A stretch of DNA of 18,443 nucleotides from an uncultured Candidatus Melainabacteria bacterium. GTDB taxonomy: Bacteria; Cyanobacteriota; Vampirovibrionia; Gastranaerophilales; Gastranaerophilaceae. Position numbers and translations under genes: made by a program. Location of the stretch: contig CAKVLH010000021.1 of the NCBI GenBank assembly GCA_934757245.1, positions 1-18,443 on the forward strand. The letters run 5' to 3'. A model generated the notes under the pieces. That model saw nothing but the letters and a program-made list of their open reading frames with translations. It was not told where the DNA came from and did no database searches. Numbering within the stretch: position 1 is the stretch's first letter; the number at the start of each line of letters is the position of its first letter. This document shows, one piece after another, positions 1 through 6,206 of the stretch.

Positions 1-1001
1 GCTTTCTTGTCGATAGTTGATGTTGTTGTTTCGGTTAATGAACTATCGGTTGCGGTTGAGGTTGTAGAGAATGAGATATCTCCATTTTTCTTGTCGGTGT
101 TAACTATTGAGATAGAGAATTTGCCTGATGAAAGTTGATTCTTTAACCAATCACCGTCAGTAGACGCATCGCCGTTAAGCGGACCGTCGAATTCGTCAAT
201 GCTTACACAACCGCCGGCTTGTTGAATTTCGTTGTACATTCTTACGTAGTAGTTGAAATCGTCTTGGTCGAAACAATCAGCTCCGTCTGCACCATATTTC
301 TTGTTATAGATAGCTTCGGCGTTTTGTTGGTACAATTTGTATCTGTAACTTTTTTCAATCCCATTGTACTCATCAAGTGCTTCTTGAAGTGATTTGTTGT
401 CTGGGAATTGCTCAGCGGCCATTTCTAATCCTGCTTTATCGTATGTAAAATCAAGGTCGTCAGTAGAATTTAATCCATTAAGAGCTTCAGTTGCAATTTT
501 AGTAAGTTTCGCTTGTTTATCACTCAAATTAGAAGTATCAGCTGCAATAGAACTTTCAGCATCAGTCAAATCTATATCTTTCGGATTCTCTGCTTTCGTC
601 GAATCTGTATATTTCATATTGTAGCCGTTAGGATTAAGCATCCACATCGCAAAAGCGTATGCGTCTGATTCAGCTCCGGATTTTTTGAAATCGTTGTATG
701 CAGTAGCAATTTCATTTTCTACTACTAAACGTCCGCGGTCATCAAATAGTGCATACTTGTCTTTTGTATCAACAGCATCAATGCCGAATAAGTTGTTAAA
801 GTTAGCAGGAATAGTATTACCTTCATAATCTTTGATTGTTAAAGTAGTTGCGTCTAACGCTTCTAAATAGTTTTGATAAATTTGATCACTTTGGGTAGAG
901 AGTTGAATTTTTGCATTCTGAATGGACTGTGCCTGATATTCAACATCATGCATGCGCGCTGTAATTGTTAATAATCTAGCTTGAGACGCTGCCATTCCCA
1001 T
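1..1001 (-). CDS. Unrecognised acidic protein, 5' part (runs off the left edge)
   Basis: The reverse strand is open from an ATG at 1001 to the window edge, giving 333 codons with no stop. The start follows an AAGGA about 11 bases upstream. The protein begins MGMAASQARLLTITARMHDV and its first 45 residues look helical and glutamine-rich, suggesting a coiled coil. It has no signal peptide. The rest is soluble, rich in Asp, Asn, Ser and Thr, with many Tyr/Phe residues, and becomes Ser/Thr-rich near the edge (a run like TTSTATDSSLTETTTSTI), which could be a linker. I do not recognise the family. The N-terminal block resembles, from memory only, the start of several hypothetical proteins in gut Melainabacteria. 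A surface or appendage role is possible but not shown. The gene is divergent from the peptide importer, and an HLR1-like box lies in the shared spacer. The true C-terminus is unknown. Confidence 0.85.
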   Translation of the reverse strand, partial: MGMAASQARLLTITARMHDVEYQAQSIQNAKIQLSTQSDQIYQNYLEALDATTLTIKDYEGNTIPANFNNLFGIDAVDTKDKYALFDDRGRLVVENEIATAYNDFKKSGAESDAYAFAMWMLNPNGYNMKYTDSTKAENPKDIDLTDAESSIAADTSNLSDKQAKLTKIATEALNGLNSTDDLDFTYDKAGLEMAAEQFPDNKSLQEALDEYNGIEKSYRYKLYQQNAEAIYNKKYGADGADCFDQDDFNYYVRMYNEIQQAGGCVSIDEFDGPLNGDASTDGDWLKNQLSSGKFSISIVNTDKKNGDISFSTTSTATDSSLTETTTSTIDKK

Positions 1002-1099
1002 AGTGTCATTAATCCTTTTTGTTTTTTAGTCCCTTTTGCCATGTATATCGGCACATTCGCCCTAAAACTTTAATTTTTAACCCCTATTTCTTAGAAATT

Positions 1100-1117
1100 G
1101 TTACATTTCGTTACATG
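1100..1117. promoter_or_regulatory. HLR1-like direct repeat (OmpR/RpaB-type site)
   Basis: Two GTTACA half-sites stand 10 bp apart (GTTACATTTCGTTACATG) in the 170-bp space between divergent genes. The cyanobacterial HLR1 box is two (G/T)TTACA(T/A)(T/A) units separated by two bases; only the final base departs from it. The box lies 55 bp upstream of the binding-protein gene and about 100 bp upstream of the minus-strand gene, so it could serve either. Binding by an OmpR-family regulator is inferred from the motif alone. Confidence 0.5.
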
Positions 1118-1171
1118 AATTTAGCCTTATGGACTAAGAAAAAAGTTATTTAACATGGTATTCTTATTTCT

Positions 1172-2995
1172 ATGAAGAGAATTTTTAGTATTGTCGTTTT
1201 AATATTAATATTTGGGCTTTGTTTAAAAGCGTGTATAAGAGCTGACAAGCCGGAAAATATTGAATTGCAGACTGTTGAAAATGAATCAGGTATTATTCAG
1301 TATCCTGCGCAAGAGAAAAATGTTACGATAAATGGAGTAGATTATTTACAATCGCAAGCACCGATCGGGAATTTTGGCGGATGGCTTGTACTTTCTACTA
1401 TTGGAGAGCCAAAAACATTCAATCCTTGTAATACAAAAGACGCAACATCATCTTCAATGGCAGGAATGCTGTATGATGGGCTTGTTGGTACAAATCCGAG
1501 AACAGGTCAAGTTCAGCCACAACTTGCAAAAACTTTTGAAATCAATGGAAATGATTACTTTATACATCTAAGACGCGGAGTAAAATGGTCTGACGGTAGG
1601 CCTATTACCGCTGATGATGTAATTTACACATACAACGAAATTGTGTTTAAGGGATTGGGTAATCCTTCTACAATGGATGCGATGAAAGTTGACGGTAAAT
1701 TACCAGAGCTGGTGAAACTTGATGATTATGCTGTAAAATTCACAACTCCAAAGCCTTTTGCGCCATTTTTAAGACAACTTTCTTATCCAATTGTACCTAA
1801 ACATTATTTCAAACCATATTCGGATAAGGGCGAGTCTGTATTTAATGCCTTTTTAAATCCTGATACAAATCCTAAAACTATTGTATCTGGCGGCGCATTT
1901 CGATTAAAAGAATATGTTGCGGCGCAAAGAGTTGTATTTGAACGCAATCCGAATTATTACAAAATTAATCTTAAAAACGAAAAATTGCCTTATCTAGACA
2001 AAGTCGTTTATATGATTGTTGGTGATTCAAATAATGAAATTTTGAAATTTGAAGCCAAGGAAATCGATGTTTTGGGAATTCGTGGTGCGAATGTTGCGCA
2101 GTATAAACTTAATGAAGCAAAATCAGATTATAAAGTTTATAATTTAGGCCCTGATACGGGAACTTTGTTTTTGGTAATTAATCTAAATAATCGACAAGAT
2201 AAAAACGGCAAGCCTTACGTTAACCCTATAAAGCAAAAATGGTTTGCAAATAGGGATTTTAGAGCTGCAATTGATTGGGCGGTTGATAGAAAAAATATGG
2301 TGCAAAATATTGCATCAGGCGTCGCAGAACCTTTGTTTACGGCAGAAAGTTTGAATTCTATATATTTAAACAAATATATTAAAGGGCATCCTTGCGATTT
2401 GAATGTTGCGAAAAAGAGTCTTGAAAAAGCAGGTTTTAAGCAAAAAGACGGAAAATTGTATGATTCTTCAAATAATAGAGTAGAATTTGATTTATATACA
2501 AATGCTGGTAATCTTGAGCGCGAAGCGCTAGGTGTCATGGTTAAACAGGATTTAGAAGATTTAGGAATGAAGGTAAACTTTAAGCCTGTAGAATTTAATT
2601 CTCTCGTAAATAAAATGACAAATACAAATGACTGGGATATGGCAATAATGGGGCTTACGGGAACTCCTTTTGAACCGCATGACGGTAAGAATGTTTGGAC
2701 TTCAAATGGAAGTTTGCATTTGTTTAATCAGCGTCCAAATGGCTATGCAGTAGATGATAGACTGGATTGGGAAAAAGAGCTGGATGAAATCTTTAGAGAG
2801 GGTGCGCTCAAACTTACGTATGAAGAACGCAAACCTTTGTATGACAGGTATCAGACGATTATTTATAATCAAAAACCTATAATTTATTTGTATTCACCAA
2901 TTAGAATTACAGCAATCAGGAAAAAGTTTAAAAACATATTTCCGACTTCTCTGAGCGGATTGATTTACAATCTGGATGAGGTTTATGTTGAGTAG
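1172..2995 (+). CDS. Peptide ABC transporter, family 5 substrate-binding lipoprotein
   Basis: This 607-residue extracytoplasmic solute-binding protein (SBP_bac_5, OppA/DppA type) should capture peptides, or possibly nickel chelates, and deliver them to the two permeases encoded next. The N-terminus has a short basic start, a hydrophobic stretch (residues 4-18) and the lipobox-like LKAC with Cys21, so it is probably a lipoprotein; the Lys at -2 is unusual. The mature part shows family-5 features: STIGEPKTFNPC near residue 75, LYDGLVGTNPRTG, a WSDGRPITADDV block near residue 140, and the PIVPKHYF region near 210. Length is slightly above the usual 520-600. No good Shine-Dalgarno precedes the ATG. 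A six-codon reading frame at 1155-1175 ends in a TGA that overlaps this start. The following gene is 76 bp away, across a repeat. Family assignment is firm; the substrate is not determined. Confidence 0.93.
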   Translation: MKRIFSIVVLILIFGLCLKACIRADKPENIELQTVENESGIIQYPAQEKNVTINGVDYLQSQAPIGNFGGWLVLSTIGEPKTFNPCNTKDATSSSMAGMLYDGLVGTNPRTGQVQPQLAKTFEINGNDYFIHLRRGVKWSDGRPITADDVIYTYNEIVFKGLGNPSTMDAMKVDGKLPELVKLDDYAVKFTTPKPFAPFLRQLSYPIVPKHYFKPYSDKGESVFNAFLNPDTNPKTIVSGGAFRLKEYVAAQRVVFERNPNYYKINLKNEKLPYLDKVVYMIVGDSNNEILKFEAKEIDVLGIRGANVAQYKLNEAKSDYKVYNLGPDTGTLFLVINLNNRQDKNGKPYVNPIKQKWFANRDFRAAIDWAVDRKNMVQNIASGVAEPLFTAESLNSIYLNKYIKGHPCDLNVAKKSLEKAGFKQKDGKLYDSSNNRVEFDLYTNAGNLEREALGVMVKQDLEDLGMKVNFKPVEFNSLVNKMTNTNDWDMAIMGLTGTPFEPHDGKNVWTSNGSLHLFNQRPNGYAVDDRLDWEKELDEIFREGALKLTYEERKPLYDRYQTIIYNQKPIIYLYSPIRITAIRKKFKNIFPTSLSGLIYNLDEVYVE

Positions 2996-3049
2996 ACCCC
3001 ACCCCGAAATCAAAGATTTCGACCCTCCCTCAAGGGGCGGGTAGGCGTA
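2996..3049. repeat. Palindromic intergenic repeat between the binding-protein and first permease genes
   Basis: Directly after the stop codon come a CCCCACCCCG block, the perfect small palindrome GAAATC-AAA-GATTTC, and CCCTCCCTCAAGGGGCGGG. The last block is shared with the larger repeats at 4048-4122 and 6015-6088. It leaves only a short unique stretch carrying the AAGGA ribosome binding site of the next gene. The hairpin could modulate read-through or mRNA stability inside the operon. Confidence 0.7.
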
Positions 3050-3071
3050 CAATTATTAACAAGGAAAAGAA

Positions 3072-4040
3072 ATGAATTTATTCAAATACATACTAAAACG
3101 CATTCTGCAAGTTATACCGCTTTTAATTCTGGTATCTTTAATAAGCTTTTTTATAATCAGACTTTCGCCGGTCGATCCGCTTGCAGAACTTCGCTTAAAT
3201 CCTTCGATTTCTCAAGAAACTTTGGATAAGGAAATTAAGCGCTTGAAATTGGATAAACCGATTTATATCCAGTATGTTTCTTGGGCAAAATCTTTTGTTC
3301 AAGGGGATTTGGGGTATACTTCCGCAGGTGAAAAAGTTTCAACTAAACTAAAAGAAAGAATTCCAAATACGCTTTTGTTAACCTCAATTGTAATTTTTAT
3401 GACTTGGATTGTTGGCATTCCGCTTGGAGTTTTGGCTGCGATAAAGAAGGAAACGGCATTTGATAGAATTTTAACGGTAATTTCAAGTGTCGGAATGGCG
3501 ATTCCATCGTTTTTCTTTGCAATTTTAATGTTGATTTTTGCTGTAAAAACCGGTTGGTTTCCTGTTGGTGGATTAACCAGTTACGATTTCAACGAAATGA
3601 GTTTCTGCGGAAAAGTTTTAGATTTGTCTAAACACCTTGTTTTACCTGTAATTGTTTTGTTTACAATATCTTTATCGGGCTTACAAAGACAAATGCGGGC
3701 AAATATGCTTGAAGTTTTGGATAGTGATTATGTGAAATTTGCTCGTGCAAAAGGTTTGAGTGAGGGCAAAGTTATTTTTAAGCACGCTCTAAGAAATGCA
3801 ATAAATCCTATGATAACACTTTTGGGGTTTGAATTTGCAGGACTTTTGAGCGGTGCTGCGCTTACTGAATACGTTTTTCAGTTTCCGGGGCTTGGACGTC
3901 TGATTTTGGAGGCTGTTATGAAATCTGATATTAATTTGGTTATGGCATCATTGATGATGGGGACAATAATGTTGATATTAGGTAATTTGATAGCGGATAT
4001 TCTGCTAATGATTGCAGATCCGCGAATTAGGACAAAATAA
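3072..4040 (+). CDS. Peptide ABC transporter permease, DppB/OppB type
   Basis: This 322-residue inner-membrane permease is of normal length for the DppB/OppB family. It begins with the typical amphipathic start MNLFKYILKRILQVIPLLIL, which leads into the first membrane span; about five more hydrophobic spans follow (near residues 100, 140, 190, 250 and 290). The cytoplasmic EAA loop that contacts the ATPase is clear near residues 215-250: DSDYVKFARAKGLSEGKVIF, followed by KHALRNAINP. A strong AAGGAAAAG ribosome binding site precedes the ATG. It lies in one operon with the binding protein upstream and the second permease 195 bp downstream. No ATPase gene is present in this window, so the transporter must use ATPases encoded elsewhere. 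Confidence 0.95.
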   Translation: MNLFKYILKRILQVIPLLILVSLISFFIIRLSPVDPLAELRLNPSISQETLDKEIKRLKLDKPIYIQYVSWAKSFVQGDLGYTSAGEKVSTKLKERIPNTLLLTSIVIFMTWIVGIPLGVLAAIKKETAFDRILTVISSVGMAIPSFFFAILMLIFAVKTGWFPVGGLTSYDFNEMSFCGKVLDLSKHLVLPVIVLFTISLSGLQRQMRANMLEVLDSDYVKFARAKGLSEGKVIFKHALRNAINPMITLLGFEFAGLLSGAALTEYVFQFPGLGRLILEAVMKSDINLVMASLMMGTIMLILGNLIADILLMIADPRIRTK

Positions 4041-4047
4041 ACATACA

Positions 4048-4122
4048 TCCCCTCGCCCCTTGAGGGAGAGGGAGCAATCGTAGATGAGCTGTGCGAATCT
4101 TACGAGTGCGGGTGTGGGGTAA
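4048..4122. repeat. Long G+C-rich interspersed repeat, copy 1
   Basis: About 75 bp starting CCCCTCGCCCCTTGAGGG and ending GCGGGTGTGGGGTAAA. The reverse complement aligns without gaps to 6015-6088, with roughly nine mismatches. It contains CCCCTTGAGGG-type short palindromes. It lies directly behind the permease stop codon and begins the 195-bp non-coding block between the two permease genes. No protein can be supported in it: the reverse-strand open frame here is made only of repeat sequence. Confidence 0.85.
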
Positions 4123-4190
4123 ATACGATGACTTACTACAAAAATCTCATAATGCCAGCAAACTAAATATAAACATTTGAACGACTTTGC

Positions 4191-4232
4191 ACCCTCTCCT
4201 AGGGAGAGGGGTAGGGGAGAGGGTATTATAAA
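4191..4232. repeat. GAGAGGGTATTATAA-type palindromic repeat abutting a permease start
   Basis: The segment begins with the hairpin CCCTCTCCTAGGGAGAGGG and continues GTAGGGGAGAGGGTATTATAA. The end GAGAGGGTATTATAAA recurs at 18307-18322, and the same end inverted is found at 18132-18150. Here it stops four bases before the ATG at 4236. The only purine-rich Shine-Dalgarno-like stretch before that ATG is the repeat's GGAGAGGG, which lies rather far upstream (about 14 bases or more). Confidence 0.8.
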
Positions 4233-4235
4233 CTT

Positions 4236-5255
4236 ATGGAAATAATAAAAAAAATCTTTCAAGACAAATTTGCAAAAACAGCATTCATAATTCTTGCGAT
4301 TATGTATTTATTAATCCTGTTTGCAAATTTTATTGCGCCATATTCTAACACGTATTCTAACAGAGATATGGCTTATGCGCCGCCTTCAAAAATTTATACA
4401 ATTGATGAAAACGGCAAATTTTCACGCCCTTATACTTATAATTATGTTCGAGAATATGAACCTTCTCTGATGCAAACTGTTTTCAAACAAGATAGAAGTC
4501 ATAAATATTATTTGAAACTATTTTGCCATGGTCATTTATTTGGAGTGCAAGACGGCGGACAAATATATCTTTTAGGTACTGATATAAACGGACGTGATGT
4601 TTTTTCTCGCCTGCTTTTTGGTGGTAGGATTTCAATGACAGTCGGTTTTTTGTCATTGCTGATAGTTTTTCCGATAGGTTTAATTTATGGAGGAATTTCA
4701 GGTTATTACGGCGGAATTGTTGATACTTTAATGATGAGATTTGCGGAAGCTATTATGGCGATTCCGAGTTTTTATCTCTTAATAATTCTTGCAGCAATTC
4801 TTCCAAGTGGAATGACAAGTGTGCAGAGATTTGCGCTTATTGTTGTAATTCTTGCGCTGATTGGTTGGTCAGGGTTTGCAAGGGTTGTACGTGGCATGGT
4901 TTTGTCTATCAAGAATGAAGATTTTGTGCAAGCCGAAAAAACAATTGGTGCTTCTGATTGGCGAATTATTATGAAACATATTTTGCCTCAAACTACGAGT
5001 TATGTAATTATTGCAATGACTTTAAGTGTGCCGTCTTATATTTTGGCGGAATCAGGTTTAAGCTTTTTAGGGCTTGGAATTCAACAACCTGATGCTAGTT
5101 GGGGTAATATGCTAAAAGAAGCACAAGAGTTTACAAACATTTTTTATCGTCCTTGGTTATTAACCCCTGGAGCGCTTATATTTATTGCAGTATTATCTTT
5201 TAATTTGCTCGGTGATGCAGTTCGCGATATCTTAGACCCGAAAAGCCAAAGGTAA
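4236..5255 (+). CDS. Peptide ABC transporter permease, DppC/OppC type
   Basis: This 339-residue inner-membrane permease completes the translocation pore. It has an N-terminal span (residues 10-30), then a long non-membrane segment with GTDINGRDVFSRLLFGGRIS near residues 115-135, which is a DppC/OppC hallmark. Further spans follow, and the EAA loop lies near residues 225-255: IKNEDFVQAEKTIGASDW, then RIIMKHILPQ. The C-terminal FNLLGDAVRDILDPK is also typical. The start is the first in-frame ATG, but it lacks a well-placed Shine-Dalgarno; the nearest candidate is inside the repeat element upstream. The gap to the first permease is unusually long for this pair. No ATPase gene follows. Confidence 0.95.
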   Translation: MEIIKKIFQDKFAKTAFIILAIMYLLILFANFIAPYSNTYSNRDMAYAPPSKIYTIDENGKFSRPYTYNYVREYEPSLMQTVFKQDRSHKYYLKLFCHGHLFGVQDGGQIYLLGTDINGRDVFSRLLFGGRISMTVGFLSLLIVFPIGLIYGGISGYYGGIVDTLMMRFAEAIMAIPSFYLLIILAAILPSGMTSVQRFALIVVILALIGWSGFARVVRGMVLSIKNEDFVQAEKTIGASDWRIIMKHILPQTTSYVIIAMTLSVPSYILAESGLSFLGLGIQQPDASWGNMLKEAQEFTNIFYRPWLLTPGALIFIAVLSFNLLGDAVRDILDPKSQR

Positions 5256-5291
5256 TTAAGTTTTGTAAATTTATTCATTAAACATAGCAAT

Positions 5292-5297
5292 TATAAT
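5292..5297 (+). promoter_or_regulatory. Candidate -10 box for the 5345 gene
   Basis: A perfect TATAAT lies 48 bp before the start of the duplicated membrane protein gene. A poor -35-like TTATTC or a distant TTGTAA is all that can be seen upstream, so the promoter is tentative. Confidence 0.35.
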
Positions 5298-5344
5298 TAT
5301 TTTCTTGTTTTCACACTAATGTATGAAGATAAAGGAAAAGTAGT

Positions 5345-5980
5345 ATGTCATTAAGTGTGAATTGTAGTCAATCTAATGTAGTTAAACCAAATTTTCGCGG
5401 TTCTTATCAAAGAACAGAAAATGGAACGCCTTATTATAAAACGAATTCAGGAACTATTGCAGGTGGAGTTATGGCTATCCCTGCAGCTCTTGCTTGGATA
5501 GGACATTTGGCAGAAAATTCTACGAATGAAGTAAAAACTCCTTTTGACAAATATTTACCAAAAAATTCTCCAGAATATAATAGTATACTAAAGAAACGTG
5601 CTATTCCAGGCGCCATTGCTGCTGCAAGTTTAACGCTTGGTTGTGGCGTATTGGTTGATTATTTGAGAAACAAAAAAGCTCAAGAAGGTGCGGAATTTGT
5701 AAAACAAGTAGGAACGAAAAAGGCAATTATGGAAGGCGATAACTTAGCATTATCTGATAACGGTAGAGCCTATTATGAATCAAATCAAGGTAAAAAATAT
5801 GGACTTGGATTAGGTGCACTTTGCGGAATAATTCATTATGCTATGGGAGCAAGTAAGCATAACACTAATGGAGGCATAGGGGTATTATTAATTTCTGCAA
5901 TTGAATGGGGTATTGGTGGCTTATTAATGGGTGCAATCGCCGACCATAACACAAATAATGATGCAAGAAAACACGCTTAG
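5345..5980 (+). CDS. Unrecognised membrane protein with an internal duplication
   Basis: This 211-residue protein has a good AAGGA ribosome binding site about nine bases before the ATG. I do not recognise the family. It has four glycine/alanine-rich hydrophobic segments, near residues 37-55, 85-106, 152-169 and 176-199, probably membrane-inserted. Two halves appear related: NGTPYYKTNSG (26-36) followed by a hydrophobic pair matches NGRAYYESNQG (139-149) followed by another pair, and the first hydrophobic segment of each half ends in a similar Asn/Thr turn (ENSTN, KHNTN). The N-terminal 20 residues are soluble and contain KPNFRG, a short FxG motif I associate loosely with hypothetical proteins of gut Melainabacteria. 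It stands alone between the importer operon and argS with a TATAAT-like hexamer at 5292-5297, so it is probably a separate transcript. Confidence 0.85.
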   Translation: MSLSVNCSQSNVVKPNFRGSYQRTENGTPYYKTNSGTIAGGVMAIPAALAWIGHLAENSTNEVKTPFDKYLPKNSPEYNSILKKRAIPGAIAAASLTLGCGVLVDYLRNKKAQEGAEFVKQVGTKKAIMEGDNLALSDNGRAYYESNQGKKYGLGLGALCGIIHYAMGASKHNTNGGIGVLLISAIEWGIGGLLMGAIADHNTNNDARKHA

Positions 5981-6014
5981 CATGTTTATATTATAATAAG
6001 GTAGTGAAGGTTCT

Positions 6015-6088
6015 ACTCCTCACCCGCATTCGTAAGGCTCGCACAGCTCGCCAACGACTGCTCCCTCTCCCTCAAGGGGCGAGGGGAG
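6015..6088. repeat. Long G+C-rich interspersed repeat, copy 2 (inverted)
   Basis: This is the reverse-complement counterpart of 4048-4122: CACCCGCATTCGTAAG through CTCCCTCTCCCTCAAGGGGC and GAGGGGAGA. The match covers the whole length without gaps. It begins the repeat-filled leader of argS. Confidence 0.85.
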
Positions 6089-6099
6089 ATTTACGCCAA

Positions 6100-6134
6100 G
6101 TCATTGCGAGGAGCGGTGAGCGACGAAGCAATCC
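6100..6134. repeat. GTCATTGCGAGG...GAAGCAATCC interspersed repeat
   Basis: The sequence GTCATTGCGAGGAGCGGTGA followed by GCGACGAAGCAATCC can fold on itself, since ATTGC pairs with GCAAT. It belongs to a common class of bacterial intergenic repeats with this ATTGCGAG...GCAAT layout. It is one of three different repeats stacked in front of argS. Confidence 0.65.
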
Positions 6135-6146
6135 ATAACGAAAATG

Positions 6147-6175
6147 TAGGGTGGGAAAAGCAGAGCGTTCCCACC
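6147..6175. repeat. Hairpin repeat GGTGGGAA...TTCCCACC before argS
   Basis: Perfect 8-bp arms GGTGGGAA (6150-6157) and TTCCCACC (6168-6175) enclose a 10-base loop. It lies about 30 bp before the argS start codon, so it would be in the transcribed leader. No uridine tract follows, so it is not an obvious terminator. Confidence 0.65.
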
Positions 6176-6206
6176 GAAAAATAAAACTAAAAATACGAGG
6201 ATAAAT

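Noticed and set aside
394..624. Plus-strand open frame of 76 codons
   Set aside because: It lies antisense inside the long minus-strand gene at 1-1001, which has a ribosome binding site and consistent protein-like composition.
4005..4262. Reverse-strand open frame of 85 codons in the gap between permeases
   Set aside because: It consists almost entirely of the two repeat elements and overlaps both permease genes; no ribosome binding site and no protein-like composition.
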